From positions 74,095 to 138,094 of the forward strand of contig JBLIEQ010000007.1 in the NCBI GenBank assembly GCA_047633175.1: a stretch of 64,000 bases of DNA, read 5' to 3'. The translations under genes were made by a program, and so were the position numbers. The notes under the pieces are model-generated. The model saw nothing but the letters and a program-made list of their open reading frames with translations. It ran no database searches and had not been told where the DNA came from. This document shows, piece after piece, positions 1 through 8,469 of this stretch (positions within the stretch are counted from its first letter, which is position 1; each line of letters starts with the position of its first letter). Source of the DNA: Motiliproteus sp047633175. GTDB lineage: Bacteria > Pseudomonadota > Gammaproteobacteria > Pseudomonadales > Balneatricaceae.

Positions 1-1
1 T

Positions 2-793
2 CCTAAGCAGGAGGGGGCTAACCAGCTCGTCAATATCATGCGTCTCACTCAGCAAGACCGGGATCTGCTGGCCAGCACTCAGTTCTCGTTATACAACCGG
101 TTTAGCAGCCTGGGACAGTATGATATCAGCGGTCTTAAACGCACGGCTGAACAACCCCACCAGGACGCCGAACTGCCGGAATCGATGACCGAGACTCAGA
201 GAAGCCACGGGCAGTATGAGATCAGCGGCCTGGCCCGGTTCGATGCCCGGACGGCGGAGCTGCCTCCTCAGGCGCCTGCGCTGCCGCAGTCGATTATCGA
301 TGCCTACAACGCGCTGCCGCGTACTCCTACCACTGAGCCGGCCGTAGAAGCCGAGCAGGAGATACAGAGCTGCGTCGATGCCGAAGGCGTTCTCTGTGAG
401 CTTGATTCCGCCCAACCCTTGGAAGGCGCGCTTCCGGTTGACGCCTCGGTGGAACCGTCCGGTGAACAGCCGGATAGTGAGGGAGTCGAGGGGCTCTCGG
501 TCGAGACTGAACTGCTCGATGAGCCCTTGCCCGAGTCGGTAGACGCATCCGCGGTCGATGCCGAAACGGCGGCCCTTATTGTCGGACTGGCTGGCTGGAA
601 ATTGTCCAGGGGCGAGACCCAGGCTAAACCCCATTCATCCCTGTCGAACTCGGCCTTTGCCGAACTTCAAAAGCGTCAGCGCCAGACGCGTCGCTGGGAT
701 GAGACGCGTCAGTGCTTCCTGGAGACGGAGGCTCAGACAGGCGCGGCAATGGCGGAATGGGAGAAGGCCCTCAACAACGCAACGCTGCATTAA
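2..793 (+). CDS. Acidic protein with GQY(D/E)ISGL repeats, open at left edge
   Basis: I do not recognise this family. The frame is open back to the first base; the first ATG is at 38, but the purine-rich stretch at 9-16 is too far upstream to serve it well, so the gene probably begins outside the window. From the ATG the product is 251 residues. Two copies of the motif GQY(D/E)ISGL occur near residues 26 and 58, each followed by a proline/glutamate-rich stretch. Residues 95-175 are strongly acidic and look disordered. A short hydrophobic run (AALIVGLAGW) lies near residue 182, followed by a basic, glutamine-rich C-terminus that may be helical. It lies 83 bp upstream of the DUF3467 gene and in the same direction as the SecA-like/HlyD/M50 genes, so it may belong to that locus. 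It could be the tail of a much larger protein. No function is assigned. Confidence 0.6.
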   Translation, partial: PKQEGANQLVNIMRLTQQDRDLLASTQFSLYNRFSSLGQYDISGLKRTAEQPHQDAELPESMTETQRSHGQYEISGLARFDARTAELPPQAPALPQSIIDAYNALPRTPTTEPAVEAEQEIQSCVDAEGVLCELDSAQPLEGALPVDASVEPSGEQPDSEGVEGLSVETELLDEPLPESVDASAVDAETAALIVGLAGWKLSRGETQAKPHSSLSNSAFAELQKRQRQTRRWDETRQCFLETEAQTGAAMAEWEKALNNATLH

Positions 794-876
794 GCAGTCA
801 GTAGGCTGCTTATTATTTGAATCCAAACATTTATAAACCCAAGAAAAACCTTAGAACGTCTATTCAGGAGTACAGC

Positions 877-1224
877 ATGGAAAACAATGAAGAGAAGAAG
901 CCAGCACCGACGGTCAAATGGGATGGCTCACGCATGGACAGCACCTATGCGAACGTCTGCAACGTCTCCAGCACCCAGGAGGAGTTTACCCTGCTGTTTG
1001 GTATGAACCAGTCCTGGAATCCCGAGCAGAGCCAGTTAACGATCGACCTGTCTGACCGGATTATTCTGAATACCTTCGTGGCTAAGCGTCTGGCGGCCCT
1101 GCTGAACAACGTGGTCAGTAAGCATGAAGCTCAGTTCGGTGAGATCAATATAGAAAGACCCGAAGCGCAGCCAGAAGCGGTCGCAGCCGCTGCTGAAGAG
1201 GCCGAGGCTCAGTCAACGCACTAA
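877..1224 (+). CDS. DUF3467 domain protein
   Basis: Small protein of 115 residues. The ATG at 877 is chosen because CAGGAG lies about 7 bases upstream; an in-frame TTG at 817 would add 20 unlikely residues. The core (STYANVCNVSSTQEEFTLLFG, given here as the segment near residues 22-42) and the following IDLSDRIILNTFVAKRLAALL fit the DUF3467 pattern of a YAN motif, an EF.L.FG strand and a long helix. The function of the family is not known to me. The C-terminus is an alanine/glutamate tail. It has no signal peptide and no membrane segment, so it should be cytoplasmic. A hairpin terminator follows directly, which separates it from the membrane-protein operon downstream, but the shared direction and position suggest a related role. 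Confidence 0.75.
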   Translation: MENNEEKKPAPTVKWDGSRMDSTYANVCNVSSTQEEFTLLFGMNQSWNPEQSQLTIDLSDRIILNTFVAKRLAALLNNVVSKHEAQFGEINIERPEAQPEAVAAAAEEAEAQSTH

Positions 1225-1245
1225 TACGGCGAACCGTGTGACAAT

Positions 1246-1275
1246 GCCCGGATTCCAGAATCCGGGCGTTTGTTA
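1246..1275 (+). terminator. Hairpin terminator after DUF3467 gene
   Basis: A perfect 10-bp inverted repeat (GCCCGGATTC / GAATCCGGGC) with a 2-base centre is followed by GTTTGTTATT. It lies 22 bases past the stop codon of the DUF3467 gene, so it probably ends or attenuates that transcript before the four-gene operon. Confidence 0.65.
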
Positions 1276-1286
1276 TTAGTACTTAC

Positions 1287-1357
1287 TATTTAAGAGTTCC
1301 CTATTTAAAAGCTCCCTATTTGAAAACCCCTTATTTGAACACCCCCCTATTTGAACG
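1287..1357 (+). repeat. 15-bp tandem repeat upstream of GAF-HlyD gene
   Basis: About 4.7 head-to-tail units of 15-16 bp, each beginning TATTT(A/G)A and ending in a C-rich tract such as CTCCC or CCCCT. The array fills the space between the terminator and the start codon at 1370, so it sits in the leader of the export operon. AT-rich and C-rich parts alternate once per unit. Variation in copy number here could affect promoter spacing or translation; that is inference. Confidence 0.8.
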
Positions 1358-1369
1358 TTTGGATGTGGA

Positions 1370-3229
1370 ATGCAGCAGCAAGAAACTCATCAGCAGGATC
1401 CTCAATCGCCATCGCCAGGCCGTCATCAGTTATCCAATCAGGAACTTCGTGAACTCTGGGCCGAGTTCAGCGTCGCCGAGAGTCGGGATCAGTACTGTCA
1501 GGGCTGGCTGGCGTTGCAGTGCAGCCGGATTCCGGGCGTCGAGTTGGCGACCCTGGTGCTGATCTCTCAGGAGGGGATTAAGCCTGCGGCACTCTGGCCT
1601 CAGGGTGCCGAGGCCGGTCAGGAGCTGACCGCTCTGATCGAGGAGGTGATTGCCGAAGGTTCCGGGCTGGTGCATAAACTCCCCCTCAAGCAATACGGGG
1701 TTGCACTGCCGGTACGCATGGATGAACAGCTGGTGGGCGTGATCGCCGCCCGAATGAGCCTGTCTGCCGCTGAGCTGCCCGAGGTGATGGAACAGTTCCA
1801 GTGGGGAGCCTCCTGGGTCGAGCTGTTGATACGTCGCCTGCTCGGTAAAGAGCACCTGGCGCGCCAGGCGGAGTTGGATAAGGCCGTAGGCTACCTGGCC
1901 GCGGTCTTGTGTGAGTCCCGCTTCGAACCTGCCGCCATGGCGCTCGTCAATGAACTAGCCACCGATATGGCCTGTGAACGGGTTAGTTTTGGGCTTCGGG
2001 AGGGGCATTACACCAGGGTCAAGGCGCTCTCCCATAATGCCCAGTTCGGCCACAAGATGAATTTGATGCGCAGCCTTGCCGCGGTTATGGAGGAGGCGGT
2101 GCTGCAGGGCGAGGTCGTCAACTGGCCCGCCGACGAGACTCAGGGCAAGATTACCCGCGAGCACCGCGCCCTTGCCCGGGAAACCGACGGCGGACAGATT
2201 CTGACCATCCCGCTGCATAGCGGCGAGGACTATTTTGGCGCCCTGACACTCGAGAGGCCCGAGGGCGTCCCCTTTACCCCGGCCGAGGCCGATCAGGTTC
2301 AGGCGATCGCAGCCCTTGCCGGAGAAGCCCTGCTGGATAAGCGCCGGTCTGACCGGCCGCTGCTGGTGCTGATCGGCAAGGCTTGTTGGCGGCAGTTGGG
2401 GCGGTTGCTGGGCGCAGGCTATCTGGGTCGTAAACTGGTGGTCCTGAGTCTTATCGCGGGCATCGCCCTGTTGTCAGTCGCCACGGGAACCTATCGAATC
2501 GCCGCCGATAGCACCCTGGAAGGCGCACACCGACGGGTGGTGGTCGCGCCCTTCGAGGGGTATATCCAGACCGCCGCCGTCAGGGCGGGCGATCGGGTGA
2601 CCGAGGCACAGGTAATGAGTACCCTCGATGACCGAGACCTGCGCCTGGAGCGTCTCGGCGCGCTGAGCGAACTGGCCAAGCTAAACCGCCAGTACACCGA
2701 AGCGGTAGCCGGCAGGGAGCGGGCCGAGGCGCGTATTATCCAGGCGCAGCTGGAGCAGAATCGCGCGCAGTTCGAGCTGATCGAGTCCCGGCTGCAGCGT
2801 ACCCAACTGCTGGCGCCCTTTACGGGCCTGGTGGTCAGCGGGGATCTGAGTCAACGACTGGGGGGGGCTGTCGAGCAGGGCGAGGTGCTGTTTGAAGTGA
2901 CCCCTCTGGATCTTTACCGGGTTATCCTCTGGGTCGATGAACATCAGCTGACCGACCTGAAACAGGGGCAGCAGGGCCAGCTGGTGCTCAATGCCTTGCC
3001 TCAGACCCGATTCAGATTCACCCTCACCCGTGTGACGCCGGTGACCGAGGCCCGTGATGGGGGCAACTTCTTTCGGGTCGAGTCGATGCTGCAGGATCCC
3101 AGAGGACTACTGAGCCCCGGGCTTGAGGGGGTCGGTAAGATTGAGATCGATGAGCGCAAGCTGATCTGGATCTGGACGCGTCCGCTGCTGCAATGGCTGG
3201 AGCTCAAACTCTGGTCCTGGTGGCCCTGA
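1370..3229 (+). CDS. GAF-domain / HlyD-type membrane fusion protein
   Basis: Protein of 619 residues that joins a cytosolic sensor-like half to a periplasmic adaptor half. Residues 25-160 look like a first, weaker GAF-like domain and residues 175-325 a clearer GAF domain (segments ACERVSFGL, ILTIPLHSG, FGALTLER, FTPAEADQVQAIAALAGEAL). One membrane helix at about 356-373 follows. The rest is HlyD-like: a split biotinyl-lipoyl domain (VVAPFEGYIQTAAVRAGDRV and LLAPFTGLVVSGD) around a helical hairpin at about 430-480, then a beta-barrel domain. The C-terminus is tryptophan-rich. The start has only a weak ribosome site. The stop codon abuts the GTG of the next gene, so the two are coupled. HlyD adaptors normally link an inner-membrane pump to an outer-membrane channel; the GAF part suggests ligand or redox control, which is inference. 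Confidence 0.8.
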   Translation: MQQQETHQQDPQSPSPGRHQLSNQELRELWAEFSVAESRDQYCQGWLALQCSRIPGVELATLVLISQEGIKPAALWPQGAEAGQELTALIEEVIAEGSGLVHKLPLKQYGVALPVRMDEQLVGVIAARMSLSAAELPEVMEQFQWGASWVELLIRRLLGKEHLARQAELDKAVGYLAAVLCESRFEPAAMALVNELATDMACERVSFGLREGHYTRVKALSHNAQFGHKMNLMRSLAAVMEEAVLQGEVVNWPADETQGKITREHRALARETDGGQILTIPLHSGEDYFGALTLERPEGVPFTPAEADQVQAIAALAGEALLDKRRSDRPLLVLIGKACWRQLGRLLGAGYLGRKLVVLSLIAGIALLSVATGTYRIAADSTLEGAHRRVVVAPFEGYIQTAAVRAGDRVTEAQVMSTLDDRDLRLERLGALSELAKLNRQYTEAVAGRERAEARIIQAQLEQNRAQFELIESRLQRTQLLAPFTGLVVSGDLSQRLGGAVEQGEVLFEVTPLDLYRVILWVDEHQLTDLKQGQQGQLVLNALPQTRFRFTLTRVTPVTEARDGGNFFRVESMLQDPRGLLSPGLEGVGKIEIDERKLIWIWTRPLLQWLELKLWSWWP

Positions 3230-5377
3230 GTGTCGGTGGTCTCACTCTTCAGCGCCTCCTGGTACCGCATCGCCGGGGTTAAACCCAGGTTGCGTTCCCA
3301 TGTCAGGATCTACCGGCACTACTACCGTAACCGGTTGTGGTATGTGCTTCAGGATGCGGCTACCGGTAAGCAGCACCGCTTTTCGCCCGCCTCTTATACC
3401 CTGATCGGCTTGATGGATGGTTGCCTGACGCTGGATCAGATCTGGCATCAGGCGGGTCACTCTCTGGGCGATGCCATGCCCTCTCAGGACGAGGTGGTCA
3501 GGCTGCTCAGCCAGCTGCACCAGGCAGGGGTGGTGCAGGCGGATGTGTCCCCCGATATCGCCGAACTCTATAAGCGCAGTACCCGAGAGCGGCGGGCCAA
3601 ACTCTTTGCGGTGTTCAAATCCCCCCTGGCGGTGAAGATCCCGTTTCTGGATCCGGAAATTTTTTTGAACCGCACCCGGTGGCTGGCATCCCTGCTCTTC
3701 AATCCCCTGGTGATGCTGCTCTGGCTCTGGTGCATCGGTTGGGCACTCCTGCAGACGGCGATTCATTGGGATGCCCTGACCGAAAATCTGGCTGACCGGG
3801 TGTTGGCGACGGAGAACCTGCTGCTGCTCTGGTTGGTCTACCCGGTGGTCAAGCTGATTCACGAATTTGGCCATGCGTACGCGGTCAAACGCTGGGGCGG
3901 TGAGGTGCATGAGATGGGGCTGATGTTCCTGATTTTTGTGCCCATCCCTTACGTGGATGCCAGCGCTTCGACCGCGTTCGAGAGTAAATACCGCCGTATG
4001 CTGGTCGCCTCGGCGGGTATTCTGTTGGAGATGTTGATGGCAGCGGTCGCCATGGCAGTCTGGGTCCGGGTCGAGCCGGGAGCCACCCGGGCGATCGCCT
4101 TCAATGTCATGATGATCGCCGGCGTCTCAACCCTGTTGTTTAACGGCAATCCGCTGCTGCGTTTCGACGCCTACTACGTGCTGGCCGACTGGCTGGAGAT
4201 CCCTAATCTGGCGGGTCGGGGTAATAAACAGCTGGGGTGGTGGTTGCGCAAACAGCTGCTCGGGGTTAAGGATCAGGAGAGCCCCGCGTACAGTGCCGGC
4301 GAGGGGCGCTGGATGCTGGGGTATTCGATCGCCAGTTTCTGTTATCGGCTGTTTATAACCGTTACCATCGCGCTCTTTGTGGCCAGCAAACTGTTCTTTA
4401 TCGGCCTGTTGCTGGCCTGTTGGTCGTTATTCAGTGTGTTGATCAAACCACTCTATTCGGTCGTTCGTTACCTGATTATGGATGCTGCTATGCAAGAGAG
4501 AAGAGGCCGGGTCATGCTGGTCTGCGGGCTGGGTTTAGTGCTATTAACGGGGTTGCTGTGGGTGCTGCCGCTGCCAAAGATGACCTCGGCTCAGGGCGTG
4601 CTCTGGGCGCCTGAGGAGTCCCGTCTGCAGGTCGGCACTAATGGTTTTATCGACGACCTGCTGGTAGAGCAGGGTTCTCAGGTGACGCGCGGTACCGCAT
4701 TATTGGCCAGCAGTAATCCCGAACTCGATGCCCGTATCCAGCAGCAGAGCGCCCAACTTAAGGAACTGCAGGTGCGCTATCGGGCGGCCGTGGGCGACAG
4801 GGCGGTGGAGGCCCGCCTGATCGGGGCTTCGGTCGAGCAGGTTCGTGCCCAGCTTAACCGTAGCCTGGAGGAGCAGGATGCCCTGACGATACGCAGCCCT
4901 GTCGAGGGTACTTTTCAGCTGACGCTGCCTGAGGATCCACTGGGACGTTTTCTGCCCCGGGGAACACTGCTCGGTTACGTGCTGCAACCGGGGAAGTACC
5001 TAGTGCGGGTGGCTGTAGACCAGGACTCGGTCCAGAATGTGCGCGAAGATACCCAGGCGTTGGAGGTTCGTATCGCCGAGCGCTTTAGCGAGTCGCTGGC
5101 GGCGTCTCTGGTGGCCGAGGTGCCGAGCGCCCAGAAGATGTTGCCCGGGGCGGCACTGAGTGTAGATGGAGGAGGGCTGTTTGCGTTAGACCCCAAGAGT
5201 CGGGGTGAAGCTAAAGCCTTTGACTCCTTCTTCGTGTTCGAACTCCAGCTCGAACAGGCACCCGCTCACCGGATCGGCGAGCGGGTCTATGTCCGCTTTG
5301 AACATAGCCCGGAGCCGCTGGGGTACCGTCTGTACCGTACGATCCGCCGGGTCTTGCTGCGTGAACTGGACTTCTGA
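3230..5377 (+). CDS. M50 zinc metalloprotease / HlyD fusion with PqqD-like N-terminus
   Basis: Protein of 715 residues starting at a GTG that directly follows the previous TGA. Residues 22-105 resemble a PqqD-like winged-helix domain (YRNRLWYVLQD, FSPASYTLIGLMDG, LLSQLHQAGVVQ). A multi-pass membrane region follows, with the zinc motif HEFGH at 211-215 and a later NPLLRFDAYY segment that supplies the usual third-ligand aspartate of M50 site-2 proteases. More membrane helices run to about residue 450. The last third is a HlyD-like adaptor with lipoyl halves and a helical hairpin (about 465-560). The catalytic residues look intact. Known relatives are annotated as peptide zinc metalloproteases and often sit beside exported-peptide or secretion genes. 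The likely role is processing or guiding a substrate at the inner membrane. The stop overlaps the next ATG (TGATG). Confidence 0.85.
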   Translation: MSVVSLFSASWYRIAGVKPRLRSHVRIYRHYYRNRLWYVLQDAATGKQHRFSPASYTLIGLMDGCLTLDQIWHQAGHSLGDAMPSQDEVVRLLSQLHQAGVVQADVSPDIAELYKRSTRERRAKLFAVFKSPLAVKIPFLDPEIFLNRTRWLASLLFNPLVMLLWLWCIGWALLQTAIHWDALTENLADRVLATENLLLLWLVYPVVKLIHEFGHAYAVKRWGGEVHEMGLMFLIFVPIPYVDASASTAFESKYRRMLVASAGILLEMLMAAVAMAVWVRVEPGATRAIAFNVMMIAGVSTLLFNGNPLLRFDAYYVLADWLEIPNLAGRGNKQLGWWLRKQLLGVKDQESPAYSAGEGRWMLGYSIASFCYRLFITVTIALFVASKLFFIGLLLACWSLFSVLIKPLYSVVRYLIMDAAMQERRGRVMLVCGLGLVLLTGLLWVLPLPKMTSAQGVLWAPEESRLQVGTNGFIDDLLVEQGSQVTRGTALLASSNPELDARIQQQSAQLKELQVRYRAAVGDRAVEARLIGASVEQVRAQLNRSLEEQDALTIRSPVEGTFQLTLPEDPLGRFLPRGTLLGYVLQPGKYLVRVAVDQDSVQNVREDTQALEVRIAERFSESLAASLVAEVPSAQKMLPGAALSVDGGGLFALDPKSRGEAKAFDSFFVFELQLEQAPAHRIGERVYVRFEHSPEPLGYRLYRTIRRVLLRELDF

Positions 5378-7362
5378 TGGTGACTAAGATTGCTCGGCAC
5401 GCCCCCGCCAACCGCCGCTTCTGTCCTGAACGCCCACTCCCGGAGCGCTCGGTGATGGAGCGGCTGCAGCATTGGCTGTGGGGGCGGTTGCAGGGCGAGG
5501 GAGTGCTGCATTACTGGCGTCGGCAGCGCTTTATTCGCCAGGTCAGGTTCCATGAGAAAGACCTTCGTGGGCTGGAGAGCGCAGCGCTGGTCGAGCAGGC
5601 GCGGACGCTGGGCAGGGTGCTCCGGCAGCAGGGTTTTGCTGATGCCCCGGTTGCTAGGATGTTCGCGCTGATTTGCGAACAGGCCGGGCGTACCTTGCAG
5701 ATGCGTCATTTTGACTGCCAGCTGATCGGGGGCTGGATCATGCTGCAGGGCAAGGTTGCCGAGATGCAGACCGGGGAGGGCAAGACCCTGACCGCGACCC
5801 TGGCGGTTGTCACCGCGGCGCTGGCCGGCATGCCGGTGCATGTGATCAGCGTGAACGACTACCTGACCGGACGGGATGCCGAGATCCTGGGACCGCTTTA
5901 CCAGGCGTTCGGACTCCAGGTTGGGGTGATCTCCCACGAGGTGCCGGCGGCCCAACGCGTCGCGGCCTATGATGCCGATGTGCTCTATATCACCGGCAAA
6001 GAACTGGTGTTTGATTATCTGCGCGACCGAATGAAACTCGACCATGATCAGCCGTTGCGACGCCAGGCTGCGGCACTCAGTGGTGACCACAGTGCACCGG
6101 AGGTGCAGTTACGTGGGTTGCATTTTGCACTGGTGGATGAGGTCGACAGTGTCTTGATCGATGAGTCGCGGACCCCGCTGATTATCTCCGGCAGCGAGCA
6201 GAATCCGGAGCAGCAGCAGTTTATCCGCCAGGCCTGGGCTCTGGCTGCCGAACTCGATCCCGACAGCGATTATCACCACGACGAGAACGCCCGAAAGATT
6301 GAACTGCTCGATAGCGGTAAGGAGCAGATCGAGCATCTGAGTCAGGCGCTGGGATCCCTATGGCGAGGCACCTTGCGCCGCGAAGAGGTGATCCACCAGG
6401 CCCTGTCGGCACTGCTGCTGTTTCGTAGGGACCGCGACTACCTAGTGCGTGAGGGCAAGATCGAACTGATTGACCCGCTTTCCGGGCGGGTGATGGAGGG
6501 GCGGTCCTGGGAGCGCGGCCTCCATCAGATGGTGGAGCTCAAAGAGTCCTGTGAGCTGACCGACCAACGCACCACCCTGGCGCGTATTAGTTACCAGAGT
6601 TTTTTCCGTCGCTATCTGCACCTCACCGGCATGACGGGTACCGCGCGGGAGGTGCGGACCGAACTTTGGGATGTGTATCACTTAGCCGTATCGGTCATTC
6701 CCAGCCACCGCCCCTGTCAGCGCCGGAGTTACCAGGCGCGCGTGTTCGAATCTTCCGAGGCGCGTTGGCAGGCGGTTGCCGAACAGGCCCGCGTATTGAC
6801 GACGCAGGGCCGAGCGGTGCTGATAGGGACCCACTCGGTCGAAGCCTCAGAGTTGGCGAGTCAGCACCTGCAGGGCCAGGGGATCGCCCATCAGATCCTC
6901 AATGCCAAGCAGGATGAGTATGAGGCGGCGGTCGTCGAACAGGCGGGTCAACCCGGACGGGTCACCGTGGCGACCAATATGGCCGGCAGAGGAACCGATA
7001 TCAAGCTGGCGCCTTCAGTGACCGAGGCCGGCGGTCTGCATGTCATCCTTACCGAGCATTATGAGTCGGGACGTGTCGACCGGCAGCTGGCCGGACGCGG
7101 GGCGCGTCAGGGGGATCCGGGCAGTTTTGAGGGGTTACTGGCCCTGGATGCGGTGCAGTTTTGCCGCCGTGGAGGCCGTTTTCTGGCCAGATCGGCCGCC
7201 GTCCTGGGGGTTGATTCCGGTCCTGGCCGTTATCTTGCGTTGACGGCGCTCAAGCGTGAACAGGATCTTCTTGAACGGCAAAATCACAGGGCTCGCAAGG
7301 CCACCCTTCACTATGATCAACGTCAGAATGAACTACTGGCATTTTCGGGGCGATTGGATTGA
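5377..7362 (+). CDS. SecA-like translocase ATPase lacking the C-terminal third
   Basis: SecA-family motor of 661 residues; housekeeping SecA is about 900. The motor motifs are present: Walker A MQTGEGKT at 130-137, DEVD at 254-257 with the following SVLIDESRTPLI, TGTA at 420-423, NMAGRGTDI at 534-542, and RGARQGD at 574-580, where normal SecA has RSGRQGD. The preprotein cross-linking region lies between the two nucleotide-binding folds. The protein ends just inside the helical scaffold (LHYDQRQNELL), so most of that scaffold, the helical wing, the C-terminal linker and the zinc-binding tail that contacts SecB are absent. It is therefore an accessory SecA-like protein, not the main one. The ATG overlaps the stop of the M50 gene, and its own TGA overlaps the next ATG, so its stoichiometry is tied to the adaptors. 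The protein should act at the cytosolic face of the membrane. Confidence 0.9.
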   Translation: MVTKIARHAPANRRFCPERPLPERSVMERLQHWLWGRLQGEGVLHYWRRQRFIRQVRFHEKDLRGLESAALVEQARTLGRVLRQQGFADAPVARMFALICEQAGRTLQMRHFDCQLIGGWIMLQGKVAEMQTGEGKTLTATLAVVTAALAGMPVHVISVNDYLTGRDAEILGPLYQAFGLQVGVISHEVPAAQRVAAYDADVLYITGKELVFDYLRDRMKLDHDQPLRRQAAALSGDHSAPEVQLRGLHFALVDEVDSVLIDESRTPLIISGSEQNPEQQQFIRQAWALAAELDPDSDYHHDENARKIELLDSGKEQIEHLSQALGSLWRGTLRREEVIHQALSALLLFRRDRDYLVREGKIELIDPLSGRVMEGRSWERGLHQMVELKESCELTDQRTTLARISYQSFFRRYLHLTGMTGTAREVRTELWDVYHLAVSVIPSHRPCQRRSYQARVFESSEARWQAVAEQARVLTTQGRAVLIGTHSVEASELASQHLQGQGIAHQILNAKQDEYEAAVVEQAGQPGRVTVATNMAGRGTDIKLAPSVTEAGGLHVILTEHYESGRVDRQLAGRGARQGDPGSFEGLLALDAVQFCRRGGRFLARSAAVLGVDSGPGRYLALTALKREQDLLERQNHRARKATLHYDQRQNELLAFSGRLD

Positions 7363-8198
7363 TGAATACTCTTGTTAAAAAACGTCTGACCACAGGCCTG
7401 CTGTTGTTATTACCCTGGAGTGTAAGCTGGGGTGTGAGTGAAGGTGTGAGCCTGCCTGCGGCAGCGGCCGTTGATATCCGCACCTCAGCGCTGCGCTACA
7501 GCGGGCTGGATGACCTAGCGCCGCTTCCTCAGGATCCCCGTATGGTCGAGGGTCCTCTGGACTGCCTGTTGACACCCAGCATGGAAGTAGCGCTGGCCAG
7601 CCCCGTGGTGGGGGTGATTCGGGAGATCTATGTCAAACGCGGGGATGCGGTCCACCAGGGCGATATCGTGGTTGAGCTGTACGCCGAGGTAGAGCGCGCC
7701 AGACTGCGTCTGGATACCGCCCAGGCCGAATATGGCGAACGCACCATCGAGCGTAACCGTGAATTATACGAGCGCAAGCTGATCTCCGAGCAGGAGAAGG
7801 AGGAGATCGAGATCAATAATCGGGTGTTCGCCCTGGAAGCGGAGCAGACGCAGGCCCGCGTGCACCAAAAACAGATACGCACTCCGGTCACCGGGATAGT
7901 GACCGAGAGGTTTCTGGACCCGGGAGAGTACGCGGGCGCAGAACCTATACTCTCGGTGGCCCGCTTAAATCCGCTACATGTGGAAGTGGTCTTCCCGGTT
8001 GAACGCTACGGATCCATCAAGCAGGGGATGCAGACCCAGGTGGTGCTGGCACCCCCTCTGGGTGGGACATACGACGCCCAGGTTGAGATCGTCGATCGGG
8101 TACTGGATGCGGCGTCCGGGACGTTCAGAGTGCGACTGACGCTCCCTAATCCCGACAATCGAATTCCAGCAGGGCTTAAATGCAATGTGCAGCTCTGA
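7362..8198 (+). CDS. Periplasmic HlyD/RND-type adaptor protein
   Basis: Protein of 278 residues. The ATG at 7362 overlaps the TGA of the SecA-like gene; an in-frame TTG one codon earlier is less likely. The N-terminus is a signal peptide (basic start, LLLLLPW core, probable cleavage after PAAAA). Residues 70-105 and 165-190 form the two halves of a lipoyl domain (VALASPVVGVIREIYVKRGD and IRTPVTGIVTERFLDPGEY). Between them is a short helical hairpin at about 108-160, and a beta-barrel domain completes the protein. It resembles the periplasmic adaptors of RND and type I systems but is short and has no membrane anchor beyond the signal. It is the last gene of the four-gene coupled operon. No pump ATPase, RND permease or TolC-like gene is present nearby. 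Confidence 0.85.
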   Translation: MNTLVKKRLTTGLLLLLPWSVSWGVSEGVSLPAAAAVDIRTSALRYSGLDDLAPLPQDPRMVEGPLDCLLTPSMEVALASPVVGVIREIYVKRGDAVHQGDIVVELYAEVERARLRLDTAQAEYGERTIERNRELYERKLISEQEKEEIEINNRVFALEAEQTQARVHQKQIRTPVTGIVTERFLDPGEYAGAEPILSVARLNPLHVEVVFPVERYGSIKQGMQTQVVLAPPLGGTYDAQVEIVDRVLDAASGTFRVRLTLPNPDNRIPAGLKCNVQL

Positions 8199-8469
8199 AG
8201 ACTATCTGTGGTCAGCTACCTCGGCCTTGGGCAGGGTCTCATCGACATCGTCGGTCAGCCGCTCACACCCGCTGAAGACCCCTGTGCTCCGAGTAGTTGC
8301 CGAGTAGATCAGTGTTAAGTCCAACAGACTGCTAGTCTTACCAAGCTGTTTGTCAGGTGGTTAAGAGGGAAGGGTTTAGGCCTTCGTCTTAAGTGCCTGT
8401 CAAGATCAGCGGCCTCTGGGTCGAGTCATACCCTCGTTCGTTAATGTTAATGCTTATAAGGCCATTGCT

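Noticed and set aside
1287..1357. Possible CRISPR array
   Set aside because: Units are only 15-16 bp with no spacers, and no cas genes are present; it is a plain tandem repeat.
5287..6090. 267-codon frame on the - strand
   Set aside because: It is antisense to the end of the M50 gene and the SecA-like gene, has no family pattern, and arises from GC-rich codon bias.
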